The notes below the pieces were generated by a model that was not told where the DNA came from, made no database searches, and saw only the letters and a list, made by a program, of their open reading frames with translations. This document shows, one piece after another, positions 8,806 through 17,564 of a stretch of 51,068 nucleotides of DNA. The translations under genes and the position numbers were made by a program. The stretch covers positions 1-51,068 of the forward strand of contig JARJFC010000029.1 in the NCBI GenBank assembly GCA_029310945.1. The letters run 5' to 3'. Positions within the stretch are counted from its first letter, which is position 1. Every line of letters begins with the position of its first letter. This DNA comes from Leptospira sp. 96542. Its GTDB lineage: Bacteria; Spirochaetota; Leptospiria; Leptospirales; Leptospiraceae.

Positions 8806-9646
8806 ACTCCTTCTTTTTTTTATCTTTATTTTTGCCTTTCCTGCGGTTGCTGAAGAACTGAATTATGAATTGATTGAAACCCCGACAGGTAAACCTGCTA
8901 GTTTTGAATCCATACAGTTACGTTTGGAGAGTACGAACGTCATTGTGCTCGGTGAAGAGCACGATGATCGAGTTTTTCACCAATTAAGTTTGGATCTTTT
9001 TAAATCACTCTCTCAGAAGTTTCCCATATCACTTAGTTTGGAAATGTTAGAGAGAGACCAACAAACTATTATAAATGAATACCTTTCTGGGGTCATTGGC
9101 GAAAAACAGTTGTTCGCTTCCATTGTCCATTGGAAAAACTTTAAAGAAGATTATTTTCCTTTGGTGCAGTTCGCAAAAGAAAACCAAATCCCTGTTTTGT
9201 GCTCAAATCCTCCTAGGCGTTATGTCAATTTAATCACCCAAAAAGGTCTTTTGGCCTACCAAAGTTTTCCACCAGCGGCAGAACCATTTTTGCCAGACGC
9301 TTATCGTTTGGAAAAATACTTGGCAGCTGATTACAAAGAAAGGCTGAACCAACTTTTTTCTGGTCACCATGGTGGTGCAGGTCCGAAAACTGAATTTATG
9401 ATACTCGCGCAAGCCACTTGGGATCAGGGTATGGCCGATTCCATCTCGAGAGAACGTTACAGGTCAGGACGTAAAGTTTTCCATATCAATGGGCGGTTCC
9501 ATTCTGACAGAGAAGGTGGCGTTGTATACCGTTTGCGGCAAATGGGAGAGTCTGTCCTTGTTTTGTCTGGTTTTTCGAAAGGAAAGGAGGATCCGAGTGA
9601 TTTTAAGAAAATCGCTGATTTTGTAATTTTAACAAATGGCCGATAA
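8789..9646 (+). CDS. ChaN-like exported protein (DUF399 / heme-binding lipoprotein family)
   Basis: 285 residues. The start is a TTG at 8789, inside the 3' end of the peroxidase gene; it gives a signal peptide (KTIYKLLLFFIFIFAFPAVA). The mature part begins like the ChaN family: NVIVLGEEHDDRVFHQ with Glu and His residues typical of that fold, then SLEMLERDQQ, a central helical part with a GHHGG motif, and HINGRFHSD near the end. ChaN of Campylobacter binds stacked heme, so a role in heme or iron handling at the envelope is plausible but not shown. No lipobox Cys is seen, so it is probably periplasmic and not lipidated. It is followed after 17 bp by the penicillin-binding protein gene. Confidence 0.82.
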   Translation: MKTIYKLLLFFIFIFAFPAVAEELNYELIETPTGKPASFESIQLRLESTNVIVLGEEHDDRVFHQLSLDLFKSLSQKFPISLSLEMLERDQQTIINEYLSGVIGEKQLFASIVHWKNFKEDYFPLVQFAKENQIPVLCSNPPRRYVNLITQKGLLAYQSFPPAAEPFLPDAYRLEKYLAADYKERLNQLFSGHHGGAGPKTEFMILAQATWDQGMADSISRERYRSGRKVFHINGRFHSDREGGVVYRLRQMGESVLVLSGFSKGKEDPSDFKKIADFVILTNGR

Positions 9647-9663
9647 GAATAAAGAGAACCTAT

Positions 9664-12216
9664 ATGTCGGCCGTAGTCCCCTCATCAAAATACATATGCC
9701 CCCATTGTAATAAGGCATCTCGGTTGCCTGAACCAATTCCCAAAGAGGGCAGGTTCCAGTTAACATGTGCACATTGTTCAGAAAAGGTAGTACTCAAGTT
9801 TTTAAATTTTAATTTTGAGATTGAATCTTTAATTCCGACCGCTCCAAACAATACTGAACCAGTCCGTGTTGAAAAAGAAAACATAAATAAGCCAGAAATT
9901 CCATCGAAACCTTTTTTTGAAAAAAGAATTATTTTTGAAAAAGAAAAACCAAAACCAAAAAAAAACATACAATTTAGGATTCCCAAGTTTTATAATAAAA
10001 AAACAAACAATCGTTCGCTGGTGAGATATGCTTTCACCACCCTTGCCACTTCTATGTTTTTGTTTATTGTAGTATTTTCTTATTTTGTGGCGGGGGTGTT
10101 ACAAACTAAAAAAGACATTCCATTGTATCTAAATCAACTATCGAAAAATATCCCTACAAAGATTTTAGATCGTAATGGGCAAGTGGTGAGTGAGATCTTT
10201 CAAAAAAGAACTTCTACTTTAGATTTAAAGGATTATCCAGAAGATATGGTGTCCATCCTTCTAAATATAGAAGATCAGAAATTTTTTTACCACGGAGGAA
10301 TCGATTATTCAGCAATTTTACGAGCCTTTTTTAAAAATATAATCAATTTAAGTTATAAACAAGGTGCATCTACCATCACACAACAGTTAGCTCGTATCAT
10401 TTTGGATGACAGACGGAAAAGTTTAAATCGAAAATGGAGAGAAGCGCAGCTTGCGTTTGCATTGGAATCGGTTTTAACAAAAGAACAAATTTTAGAAACT
10501 TATATGAATCATGTGTATTTGGGACATGGAGCATTTGGATTTGGCGAAGGTATAAAGTTTTACTTTCAAAAAAATCCCATGGAACTAACACGAGAAGAAA
10601 TGGTTTTACTTGCTTCATTACCTTCTGCGCCGAATAAATACTCACCTTTAAAGAATCCCGAATATTCTTTCAACCGTGTGCGAGCCATTCTTTCCATGTT
10701 CCGCACTCGTGGGATTTATCCCAATTTGGGGCAGGATCATTTTCAAAAAATATACAATGGTTTTGCAACGAGGTCCCCTAACGAGACTGTGTTTGGTTCG
10801 AGGCAAGACATGGCTCCCTATGTGACTGAACATGTAAGATCCATTTTATTTCAGTTAACTGGTGATAAAAATATTTACGAAAGTGGCGGTTATATTGTAG
10901 AAACTACTTTGGACAAAGGTTCGCAGGAATTAATTGGTCCAATTGTTCGCCAGTATTTATCCAAATCAGTAAAATCGGGAAAAATTCAGAAAAAAGTAAT
11001 TCGCAATCAAGTGGTTTCCAGTGTTGAGTTGGAACTCAAAAAAAAATTTGATGAAGTTTCTCTTTTGAATGAATTGTTCTGGGAAAAAGATTTTTCTGAA
11101 TCAAATAAAGATTTAACGGGTATACAGGCTGCGGTTGTTGGTATCCAACCCGATTCTGGTCAAGTTTTATTTATTCATGGTGGTGAGGAATTCAATTCAA
11201 ATAATCAGTTTAACCGCGCAACACAGATGAGGCGACAAACTGGAAGTTCGATCAAAGCCATACTGTATGCTTCGGCTATTGATGCGGGAGTGATCCAAGC
11301 AGGAACAAGGATACTCGATGCTCCTTTATACTATCGGGGAGGAGGAGGAAAGGAGTGGGCACCAGAAAATTTAGGAGGAACTTTCGACGGAGAAATTTCT
11401 CTCCGAACAGCACTTGTAAAATCAAAAAACACAGCAGCTGTTCAGATTGCAGAACGATTGGGAGCTCCTAATATTGAATCTTATTTTACTAAGTATTTTT
11501 TTCCAGATTCTAATGAGAAAAAGCAGCGTTACAGATCCGATCTTTCTTTGGCTTTGGGCTCGCTTGAAATTTCTCCTCTGGAAATGGCTTCCGCATTCAC
11601 TGGTTTTGTAAACCAAGGTGCTATCAAACGTCCTTATCTGATTCGAAGAATCAAAAATGCGCAAGGTGTGGTTTTATATGAAGTAGGCAGCGTGGATGAA
11701 TTCAAACTTAAACTTCCACCAGAAAGGCAGGTGATCAGACCCGACACTGCGGAAGTAATGGTTTCTCTTTTGCGAGATAGTGGCAGAGCCAGTGGAGTTC
11801 GTAATGGTGGTTATGTGGGGGATCTCATAGGTAAAACAGGAACAACCAATGATTATAAAGATGCTTGGTTTGTGGGAGCAAGACCTGATTTATCACTTGC
11901 TGTTTGGGTTGGATATGACAATCCGAAATTTGGGATGGGTTCTAGTGGACTCGGTGGGGCAGTGTCGGCACCACTTTGGGGTGAGATTGTAAACCAAATC
12001 GATAAAAACCATTTTATACCTAAAATCCAATTTCCGAGCCCTGTGCACGCCAAAATGGTAAAAATTTGTTCTTTATCAGGAAAACTTGCCGGGGTATCCT
12101 GCCCTCATGCCAATGAACTTTATCTTTCTGAGCATGTTCCATCAGAAACATGCACTGATGACCATTCAAAGCGTAGCGGATCTGAAAATCGCGATTTGAT
12201 GAAAGGTTTGTTTTGA
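9664..12216 (+). CDS. Class A penicillin-binding protein (PBP1A type) with N-terminal zinc ribbon
   Basis: Bifunctional peptidoglycan synthase of 850 residues. A cytoplasmic zinc ribbon (Cys12, Cys15, Cys35, Cys38) and a Lys/Pro-rich linker precede one membrane helix (about 122-146). The glycosyltransferase GT51 domain follows, with Glu203 in IEDQKFF and QGASTITQQL near 233-242. The transpeptidase has Ser528-x-x-Lys531 (SSIK), Ser587-Lys-Asn589 and Lys724-Thr-Gly726. It polymerises and cross-links murein in the periplasm. The zinc ribbon is not part of the usual PBP1A layout and could bind a regulator inside the cell. The next gene starts on a TTG that overlaps the stop (TTGA), so three genes to 13585 are probably co-translated. 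Confidence 0.95.
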   Translation: MSAVVPSSKYICPHCNKASRLPEPIPKEGRFQLTCAHCSEKVVLKFLNFNFEIESLIPTAPNNTEPVRVEKENINKPEIPSKPFFEKRIIFEKEKPKPKKNIQFRIPKFYNKKTNNRSLVRYAFTTLATSMFLFIVVFSYFVAGVLQTKKDIPLYLNQLSKNIPTKILDRNGQVVSEIFQKRTSTLDLKDYPEDMVSILLNIEDQKFFYHGGIDYSAILRAFFKNIINLSYKQGASTITQQLARIILDDRRKSLNRKWREAQLAFALESVLTKEQILETYMNHVYLGHGAFGFGEGIKFYFQKNPMELTREEMVLLASLPSAPNKYSPLKNPEYSFNRVRAILSMFRTRGIYPNLGQDHFQKIYNGFATRSPNETVFGSRQDMAPYVTEHVRSILFQLTGDKNIYESGGYIVETTLDKGSQELIGPIVRQYLSKSVKSGKIQKKVIRNQVVSSVELELKKKFDEVSLLNELFWEKDFSESNKDLTGIQAAVVGIQPDSGQVLFIHGGEEFNSNNQFNRATQMRRQTGSSIKAILYASAIDAGVIQAGTRILDAPLYYRGGGGKEWAPENLGGTFDGEISLRTALVKSKNTAAVQIAERLGAPNIESYFTKYFFPDSNEKKQRYRSDLSLALGSLEISPLEMASAFTGFVNQGAIKRPYLIRRIKNAQGVVLYEVGSVDEFKLKLPPERQVIRPDTAEVMVSLLRDSGRASGVRNGGYVGDLIGKTGTTNDYKDAWFVGARPDLSLAVWVGYDNPKFGMGSSGLGGAVSAPLWGEIVNQIDKNHFIPKIQFPSPVHAKMVKICSLSGKLAGVSCPHANELYLSEHVPSETCTDDHSKRSGSENRDLMKGLF

Positions 12217-13148
12217 AGAAATATTTTATTTTACTACTTCTCGCATCACAACTATTTGGTGAATCTCATTATGAAGAAGCATATAATTTAGAAAAAACGA
12301 ATACTTTATTTGCTATACCTCTCTACGAAAAGGCTTTGGTTCATAAACCAACGGGGAAATTACAAAAAGCAGTTGTTTCTCGTCTCTTTTATTTGTATAA
12401 AAAACATAACAAAATTTTAGATGCTTTATTTTTAGGAAGTCGTTTCCCGTCTATCATCACTTCTAAAGATAGAGCTTGGATATGGAATGATTTGGGTGAA
12501 ATTTATAAACCTTTGTCAATCACTGAGTTATCTTCCACATATGTGTTTGTAGCGAAGGCAAAAGAAAATCAAACTCTTGAGTTATCGGAACATTTAAAAC
12601 AATTCAATTCACCCAAACTCTATGAGTTTGCATCCATTTTACTTTTAAAAAGAAAACAATATAAATCAGTATTAGAGATTTTTGAATCTAATCCTACCAT
12701 GGCGGTGAGTCCAATATTCATCGGCATTTCCGAAATTAAATCAAAAGAAGATTTTGGAAAAGAATATTTAAAAACAATTTTAGCAGAATCAGAATTAGAA
12801 AAATCAGATTTGCAAAAATCGGATATTTTATATCTTATGGGAATGTATTATCGGCTAACGGATGATATTGGTTCATCCGTGCGATATTTCCGTATGAGTG
12901 GGAGTTTTGCTTTAAAAAACAGATCTATATCAGAAACATTCAAATCATTGGTTTTGAATGTCAATCCGAAAGAAGCATGTTCTTTGTACAAAATATCCCC
13001 ATCAAAAAATGATGAAATCGAATTGTTAATTCATTATTTTTGTACAAATGATCCAGTTTGGCGTACATTTCGTCCGAGTATCAAAGTTTTGGCAAACCGG
13101 GAGGGGAATGAGTTTTTAAACAACTTATTCTTTTCGGAAAATCAATGA
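12213..13148 (+). CDS. Exported alpha-helical (TPR-like) protein of unknown function
   Basis: 311 residues from a TTG start that overlaps the PBP stop. A signal peptide (KKYFILLLLASQLFG) is followed by helical segments with the look of degenerate tetratricopeptide repeats: YEEAYNLEKTN, AIPLYEKAL and, later, DILYLMGMYYRL with SSVRYFRMSG. No catalytic motif is seen. Being sandwiched, with 4-bp overlaps on both sides, between a class A PBP and a small exported protein, it may be a periplasmic scaffold or regulator for that synthase. That role is inference only; the family was not recognised. Confidence 0.7.
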   Translation: MKKYFILLLLASQLFGESHYEEAYNLEKTNTLFAIPLYEKALVHKPTGKLQKAVVSRLFYLYKKHNKILDALFLGSRFPSIITSKDRAWIWNDLGEIYKPLSITELSSTYVFVAKAKENQTLELSEHLKQFNSPKLYEFASILLLKRKQYKSVLEIFESNPTMAVSPIFIGISEIKSKEDFGKEYLKTILAESELEKSDLQKSDILYLMGMYYRLTDDIGSSVRYFRMSGSFALKNRSISETFKSLVLNVNPKEACSLYKISPSKNDEIELLIHYFCTNDPVWRTFRPSIKVLANREGNEFLNNLFFSENQ

Positions 13149-13585
13149 AGCTGATCAAAATGATAATTATCATTCTGTTTTTCGTTTTTCCGATATGGTC
13201 AAATTTTTTGGTTACTCCCGATATGGAATTCCGATTGGAATCCAAAACAGATCGTAACCAAATCAGTTTGTGTAGGCAAAAAGAAATCTCGCCGCTCGGC
13301 AAAAATCCAATTTCCTCCCCTTGTTTTTCGGTTCCCCCCGATCTTACGAATCTTGAATCCATCATGACCGAAGACTTAAACCAATTCAAAGAGGAAACAC
13401 AATGGGGGTTTTACGATTCTTTAGGAAAACAAATATTTCCAACTGTCCTATGGGAAGGGAGCGAAGGGCATCAATTGATCTCTATCGTTCGTTCGAAACG
13501 TGGATCATTCGGGGTACAATTGCAACGTGTCCGGGATGGAGCCTATTTTTTTTACCGTACAAAAATCCAAAATTGGATGATTTAG
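13145..13585 (+). CDS. Small exported protein of unknown function
   Basis: 146 residues with a signal peptide (KLIKMIIIILFFVFPIWS). Two Cys (residues 43 and 60) could form a disulfide in the mature protein. No family was recognised. The ATG overlaps the previous stop (ATGA), making it the last gene of the gpx-chaN-PBP operon. After its stop come a hairpin and the repeat region next to tRNA-Tyr. Confidence 0.6.
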   Translation: MKLIKMIIIILFFVFPIWSNFLVTPDMEFRLESKTDRNQISLCRQKEISPLGKNPISSPCFSVPPDLTNLESIMTEDLNQFKEETQWGFYDSLGKQIFPTVLWEGSEGHQLISIVRSKRGSFGVQLQRVRDGAYFFYRTKIQNWMI

Positions 13586-13608
13586 TACTCAGGATCCGTC
13601 GTCCCCCC

Positions 13609-13648
13609 TTGGTTGTCTTTCGCCAACCAACTTCGCCTCCGCTTTTTA
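13609..13648 (+). terminator. Weak terminator-like hairpin after the PBP operon
   Basis: TTGGTTG (13609-13615) pairs with CAACCAA (13624-13630) over an 8-nt loop. A short T run (13643-13647) lies 12 nt further on, more distant than in a standard intrinsic terminator. Its position 24 bp after the last stop of the operon is suitable. Confidence 0.3.
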
Positions 13649-13657
13649 TAAAAGCTT

Positions 13658-13764
13658 CCTATGGGTCGCAAACGTTCGATTCTATTCGAATCCTTCCAAT
13701 GGTTGTTAGATGGAACTTTTTTAGTTAAAAATTGTGGGTAGAGTTTTGGGCAGGGAAGGATTCG
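13658..13764. repeat. Direct repeat copy A, containing a 3' fragment of tRNA-Tyr
   Basis: Starts at CCTATGGGTCG and ends at GGAAGGATTCG. It is matched by 13844-13949, with about 45 nearly identical bases in the middle (GAATCCTTCCAATGG onward). The last 20 or so bases (about 13744-13764) equal the 3' end of the tRNA-Tyr gene on the opposite strand. The sequence beyond that fragment is unrelated to tRNA, so copy A is a truncated remnant. An 11-nt inverted repeat (13687-13697 with 13754-13764) lies inside the copy. Confidence 0.75.
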
Positions 13765-13843
13765 CCCACCCCTCACTCCGCCATCCTGGCTTCGTTCGCT
13801 CGGGCCCGTCGTCGCTCTTTTTGACATCCTGTCAAAACTTCTC

Positions 13844-13931
13844 CCTATGGGTCGAAGTCGAGCTCCTCTATTCGAATCCTTCCAATGGTTGTTAGATGGA
13901 ACTTTTTCAGTTAAAAAATTAGGGATGGTTT

Positions 13932-13949
<18 letters not shown>
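13844..13949. repeat. Direct repeat copy B, overlapping the real tRNA-Tyr 3' end
   Basis: Second copy of the repeat, running from the downstream flank of tRNA-Tyr into its T arm. The 11-nt inverted repeat (13873-13883 with 13939-13949) means that the 3' trailer of the tRNA precursor can pair with the T arm and acceptor strand of the tRNA itself. Confidence 0.75.
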
Positions 13950-14016
<67 letters not shown>

Positions 14017-14023
14017 AGATGCA

Positions 14024-14098
14024 TGGAGCCGCCTGAGGGATTTGAACCTCCGACCGGCTGTTTACAAAACAGCTGCTCTACCACTGAGCTAAGGCGGC
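14024..14098 (-). tRNA. tRNA-Thr (anticodon TGT)
   Basis: Minus-strand cloverleaf: acceptor GCCGCCT (14098-14092) pairs with AGGCGGC (14034-14028), discriminator T at 14027, and an encoded CCA at 14026-14024. The anticodon stem GCTGT/ACAGC holds the loop TTTGTAA with anticodon TGT (14066-14064). The T arm contains GGTTCAAATCC. It reads ACA codons. Unlike its neighbour tRNA-Tyr, its CCA is in the DNA. Confidence 0.96.
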
Positions 14099-14183
14099 AT
14101 GCATTAACCAATTTTTGTGAAAACACATTAAGGTCAAATAAAAATTCTTTGTGAGTTTGGCCTTTCTCACAAGATGGTTTCAA

Positions 14184-14573
14184 ATGCCCTTATTTTGGAT
14201 CAATTTGCTTATGACGGTGTCCATTTGTTTTTTTTATTTAGGGTATGCTTTCAGAAAACAAAATACGAATCTACATAGATTGTTTGGTCTTAGTGGGGTC
14301 GTGTTTAATTTATTAGCAGCCGCATACTTATTGTTAATCAAATATGCATTAGGTGGTATAACCAATCACCAAATTTATCCTGTTGCGCCCGATTATATCA
14401 TCCACACCCATCGTTTTTTTGCGAGTTTAGCTCTCATTTTGATGTTAATAATGGGGTTTTTGGGATGGAAAAGAAAACGCAAATTACATGTAAAATTGCA
14501 TTACATCTTTTTACCTTTGTACACGATTGTTTATATCTCTGGATTGTTTTTATTTCAATCTCGGCCTCTATAA
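14184..14573 (+). CDS. Four-helix membrane protein of unknown function (DUF420/b561-like look)
   Basis: 129 residues from the ATG at 14184; a GTG at 14151 would add 11 residues but has no well-placed ribosome binding site. Four hydrophobic helices are clear. Conserved-looking His residues sit at helix ends (NLHRLFG, IIHTHRFF, LHVKLHYIF), a spacing reminiscent of small heme or quinone-linked membrane proteins such as the DUF420/YozB group. That assignment is tentative. It precedes the transketolase subunit gene by 9 bp and may be co-transcribed with it. Confidence 0.65.
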   Translation: MPLFWINLLMTVSICFFYLGYAFRKQNTNLHRLFGLSGVVFNLLAAAYLLLIKYALGGITNHQIYPVAPDYIIHTHRFFASLALILMLIMGFLGWKRKRKLHVKLHYIFLPLYTIVYISGLFLFQSRPL

Positions 14574-14582
14574 GGAAAGTTC

Positions 14583-15398
14583 ATGGAAAAAATCCAAATT
14601 GCAAAAAAGTTCGCCAACGACATTCGCATCCAAGTGATTAAAATGGTCACTGCCGCTAATTCTGGTCACCCAGGTGGGCCACTTGGTCTTGCTGATATCT
14701 ACGCTGCGCTTTATACATCCATCCTAAACCATGATCCAAAAAATCCTGAATTAGAAACACGAGACCGATTGATTTTATCCAATGGGCATGTATGCGCTGT
14801 TCGTTATGCAGCCATGGCTTTGTCTGGGTACTTTCCAGTAGAAGATCTTCTTACATTTAGAGCTATCGATTCTTATTTGCAAGGGCATCCATCCACACGT
14901 TACATGAAAGGAATTGAATCTAGCTCAGGTTCACTCGGACAAGGTCTATCTGTGTCTGTCGGTCTTGCATTGGGAGCCAAATTAAAAAAAGAGACATATA
15001 AGATTTATACATGCATCTCTGATGGTGAATGTGGAGAAGGTATGACTTGGGAAGCGGCTCAATCTGCCGTACACTTTAAAACAGACAATATCATTGCGTT
15101 TATGGATCGTAATTACATCCAAATTGATGGCAATACAGAAGAAGTAATGAAGTTAGAACCCTTGGATGAGAAGTTTAAAACCTTTGGTTGGAATGTGATC
15201 AATGCAGATGGACATAATATGGAAGAAATTTTTTCTGCATTTGAAAAAGCAAAACAACATTCAGGAAGTCCCACTTTGATTGTTTTTCGTACAATACTTG
15301 GCAAAGGTGTTTCATTTATGGAAAATAATCCGAAATGGCATGGTACTCCGCCAAACAAAGAACAGGAAGAGCAAGCGTTAAGAGAATTGGTTTTATAG
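14583..15398 (+). CDS. Transketolase, N-terminal (TPP-binding) subunit
   Basis: 271 residues, equal to the first half of a standard transketolase. It has the [14 protein letters not shown] motif, [22 protein letters not shown] and the thiamine diphosphate/Mg motif SDGECGEG... with MDRN about 25 residues later. Transketolase transfers two-carbon units in the non-oxidative pentose phosphate pathway. The pyrimidine-binding and C-terminal half is not in the next gene or anywhere else in the window, so this is a split enzyme whose second subunit must be encoded elsewhere. The ATG follows AAGGAAAG with good spacing. Confidence 0.93.
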   Translation: MEKIQIAKKFANDIRIQVIKMVTAANSGHPGGPLGLADIYAALYTSILNHDPKNPELETRDRLILSNGHVCAVRYAAMALSGYFPVEDLLTFRAIDSYLQGHPSTRYMKGIESSSGSLGQGLSVSVGLALGAKLKKETYKIYTCISDGECGEGMTWEAAQSAVHFKTDNIIAFMDRNYIQIDGNTEEVMKLEPLDEKFKTFGWNVINADGHNMEEIFSAFEKAKQHSGSPTLIVFRTILGKGVSFMENNPKWHGTPPNKEQEEQALRELVL

Positions 15399-15443
15399 AA
15401 TAGATTTCGTTGACAATTCTATTGCAATCCTGAAACTCTTTGC

Positions 15444-16337
15444 ATGGGACAATCTTCATTTCCTAATTTTTATCCGGACGATGTCACTCGTCTTTTGTAT
15501 GATTGGGAAATTGCACCTGCCGAAAAGAAAAGGTTCCTTCAAAAACTAATTGCGGCAAGGATTCCGTGGCAACTATCTTTGGAAGAAGCCTTGGATGAAG
15601 TACCAGACCCTTATTTGAGAGTGCAGGCAAGATCCATGTTGCCTGATCTAACAAGGCATAGGTTGCGCCATAGTTTTTATAAATTGACTCTTCGTGGCAA
15701 TACGGGGCATTATAAAGATTTAGAAGAAACCGTTGTTCAATTATCAAACATTGGTTTTCCCAACCAAAATTATAACCAAATTAAAAATGAATTGGATCGT
15801 ATTGCACTCCGGATTTCAGAACTTTACGATGACCATTCAACCTACCTTACAGAAGAATTAAAAGTCCAAATTCTTTGCCAAGTTCTTTTCCAAGAGGAAG
15901 GTTTTGTTGGAAATATCCAAAATTACAATGACCCTGGTAATTCGTATATATTCCAAGTAATGAAAAGTAGACTAGGCATTCCGATTACTTTGTCCGTCGT
16001 GTATTTGTTAGTTGGTCAAAGATTAGGCCTTCCATTGTATGGAACCAATTTACCTTTGCACTTTTTACTACAATATGAATCAGAAGGGTATTTCACGTAT
16101 ATCGACCCCTTCCATGGTGGGGTGTTACTCGATAAATTCACTTGTGAAAAATTTTTAGAAGCCAATGGGTATCCTAATTCACCAAAGTATTTTACTAAGG
16201 CTTCTACACTTTCTATTATCAAAAGAATGTGCCGGAACCTAATTCATATTTACCGAGACAAACAATCCAAGGAAATGGAAAACACCCTTAAAGAATACCT
16301 GCAAATTTTAGAAAGTCGATCCACTCATGTTGAGTAA
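15444..16337 (+). CDS. SirB1/YchA-like transglutaminase-fold protein
   Basis: 297 residues. The region from about 155 (FVGNIQNYNDPGNSYIFQVM, then GIPITLSVVYLLVGQRLGLPLYG, LPLHFLL and IDPFHGG) matches the Transglut_core2 family typified by E. coli SirB1. The exact biochemical role of that family is not known. The N-terminal part (1-120) is helical and includes HEAT-like segments with EEALDEVPDPYLRVQARSML. The end overlaps the polyprenyl synthase start by 11 bp, so the two are probably translated from one message. Confidence 0.85.
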   Translation: MGQSSFPNFYPDDVTRLLYDWEIAPAEKKRFLQKLIAARIPWQLSLEEALDEVPDPYLRVQARSMLPDLTRHRLRHSFYKLTLRGNTGHYKDLEETVVQLSNIGFPNQNYNQIKNELDRIALRISELYDDHSTYLTEELKVQILCQVLFQEEGFVGNIQNYNDPGNSYIFQVMKSRLGIPITLSVVYLLVGQRLGLPLYGTNLPLHFLLQYESEGYFTYIDPFHGGVLLDKFTCEKFLEANGYPNSPKYFTKASTLSIIKRMCRNLIHIYRDKQSKEMENTLKEYLQILESRSTHVE

Positions 16338-17292
16338 GTCAAAAGTTAATATTCTAATTCCTTCCATTATCAAAAAATTTGATAAAAATTTGGAAGGTAT
16401 CATTAAAGAAGATATAATCATTCTCAAAAAAATTAAAAAGTATGTGGTCTCATCTGGCGGGAAACGAATCCGACCTTTTTCGCATTATCTATTTTGTAAA
16501 TTTCTAAACGTAAAAGGTGTTAGTTGGCTAGATGTTGGTTCTGTTGCAGAGCTCATCCATGCCGCAAGTTTACTCCATGATGACGTGGTAGACAATGCCT
16601 CGGTTCGGCGCGGAAAACCCACAGTGGGCGCCGTTTTTGGCAATAAAACAGCCATTTTGGCGGGAGATTATTTGCTTGCTTGTGGTATCCAACGCCTAAA
16701 TTCGTTAGCGAATCCTAAACTCATGGATCTTTTTTCGCAAGTATTGCGTGACTTATCGGTCAGTGAGTTATTACAGATGGAATGGGAAAAAAATCCCAAA
16801 ATGACTTTAAAAATTTATGATTCGATCATTTACGGAAAAACAGCTTCTTTGTTTGGAGTTTGTACAGAATCTGCTGCAATCCTTGCCAATGTAAAACCCA
16901 AGGAATGTTCCGCCTATAGAGAGTTTGGTGTAAGGCTTGGTAAACTATTCCAAAAAAAAGATGATTGTTTGGATTATTTTGTGTCCGAAAAACATTCGGG
17001 CAAAGAATTTTTAAAAGATTTTACGAACGGATTGTACACATATCCAGTGTTGGTTCTAAAATCAAAAATGAATACTTCGCAAAAAAAAGAGTTGGATGTT
17101 TTGTTTGCAAAAGAAGTTCGTGATGAAGAAGACCAAAAAACAATTGTTCACTGGATGCAAGAATTCAATATAGAGGCAGTCATCGCAGGGGAGCTAAAAA
17201 AAGAAAAAGTTTTTTTGGTAAATTTTTTAAACCAGTTTCCAAATTCGACCGAAAGAGAATTATTTTTAGATCAATTGGAACGATTGGCATAA
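16327..17292 (+). CDS. Polyprenyl diphosphate synthase, probably long-chain (IspB-like)
   Basis: 321 residues of the trans-isoprenyl synthase family. The substrate motif SGGKRIRP, the first Asp-rich motif LLHDDVVDNASVRRGKPT, GDYLLA, and a second Asp-rich motif DDCLDY are all present. Small residues (Ala and Ser) 5 and 4 positions before the first DD favour a long product such as a quinone side chain. The second motif is preceded by LFQKKDD where most family members have a hydrophobic residue after FQ, a mild oddity. It makes polyprenyl diphosphate from IPP and allylic primers in the cytoplasm. Confidence 0.92.
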   Translation: MLSKSKVNILIPSIIKKFDKNLEGIIKEDIIILKKIKKYVVSSGGKRIRPFSHYLFCKFLNVKGVSWLDVGSVAELIHAASLLHDDVVDNASVRRGKPTVGAVFGNKTAILAGDYLLACGIQRLNSLANPKLMDLFSQVLRDLSVSELLQMEWEKNPKMTLKIYDSIIYGKTASLFGVCTESAAILANVKPKECSAYREFGVRLGKLFQKKDDCLDYFVSEKHSGKEFLKDFTNGLYTYPVLVLKSKMNTSQKKELDVLFAKEVRDEEDQKTIVHWMQEFNIEAVIAGELKKEKVFLVNFLNQFPNSTERELFLDQLERLA

Positions 17293-17314
17293 ATCTTTTC
17301 GTAATTCTTGATGC

Positions 17315-17330
17315 AATTTTCTAGAAAATT
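17315..17330. repeat. Perfect 16-bp palindrome between convergent genes
   Basis: AATTTTCTAGAAAATT reads the same on both strands and sits between the end of the polyprenyl synthase gene and the end of the small exported-peptide gene. It may be a bidirectional end-of-transcript structure, though it lacks a loop and T run. Confidence 0.4.
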
Positions 17331-17347
17331 ATATTGTGGTTAGGGAT

Positions 17348-17536
17348 TTAGTTTTCATTCGGATTGTCTAACCCAACTAATATCTCATATTCTGAATATA
17401 ATTCTTGCAAAGAGTTGAGTTTGCTAATTCTAGTCATGTCATCAATGCTTAAAAATTTTCCATAGGCATCAGTTTTTCCTGAACCAACAACAAAGAAGAA
17501 AAAATAGAATATAAATTTATTTATCTTTTCTGTCAT
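17348..17536 (-). CDS. Small exported peptide (62 residues) downstream of a histidine kinase
   Basis: Start chosen at the ATG at 17536 because AAAGGACG lies about 9 nt upstream; an earlier ATG at 17581 would overlap the kinase gene by 17 bp. The peptide has a Lys-containing start and a very hydrophobic, Phe-rich core (FIFYFFFFVV), then a probable cleavage site near GSGKTDAYG, leaving a mature peptide of about 40 mostly acidic residues. No family recognised. It is the last gene of the lipoprotein/kinase unit. Confidence 0.5.
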   Translation of the reverse strand: MTEKINKFIFYFFFFVVGSGKTDAYGKFLSIDDMTRISKLNSLQELYSEYEILVGLDNPNEN

Positions 17537-17564
17537 ATTGAATTCGTCCTTTTTAGACCTAATT

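Larger units (their letters stand above)
13586..13931. other. Gene-free 346-bp spacer with duplicated tRNA-Tyr flank
   Basis: No convincing coding frame. It holds a hairpin after the plus-strand operon (13609-13630), two copies of a roughly 107-bp direct repeat (13658-13764 and 13844-13949, the second running into tRNA-Tyr), and between them a GC-rich stretch (about 13765-13820, including the palindrome CGGGCCCG) that contrasts with the AT-rich surroundings. Confidence 0.7.

Noticed and set aside
15410..15435. TTGACA before the SirB1-like gene as a promoter
   Set aside because: No acceptable -10 element lies at 16-18 bp, so it was not listed.
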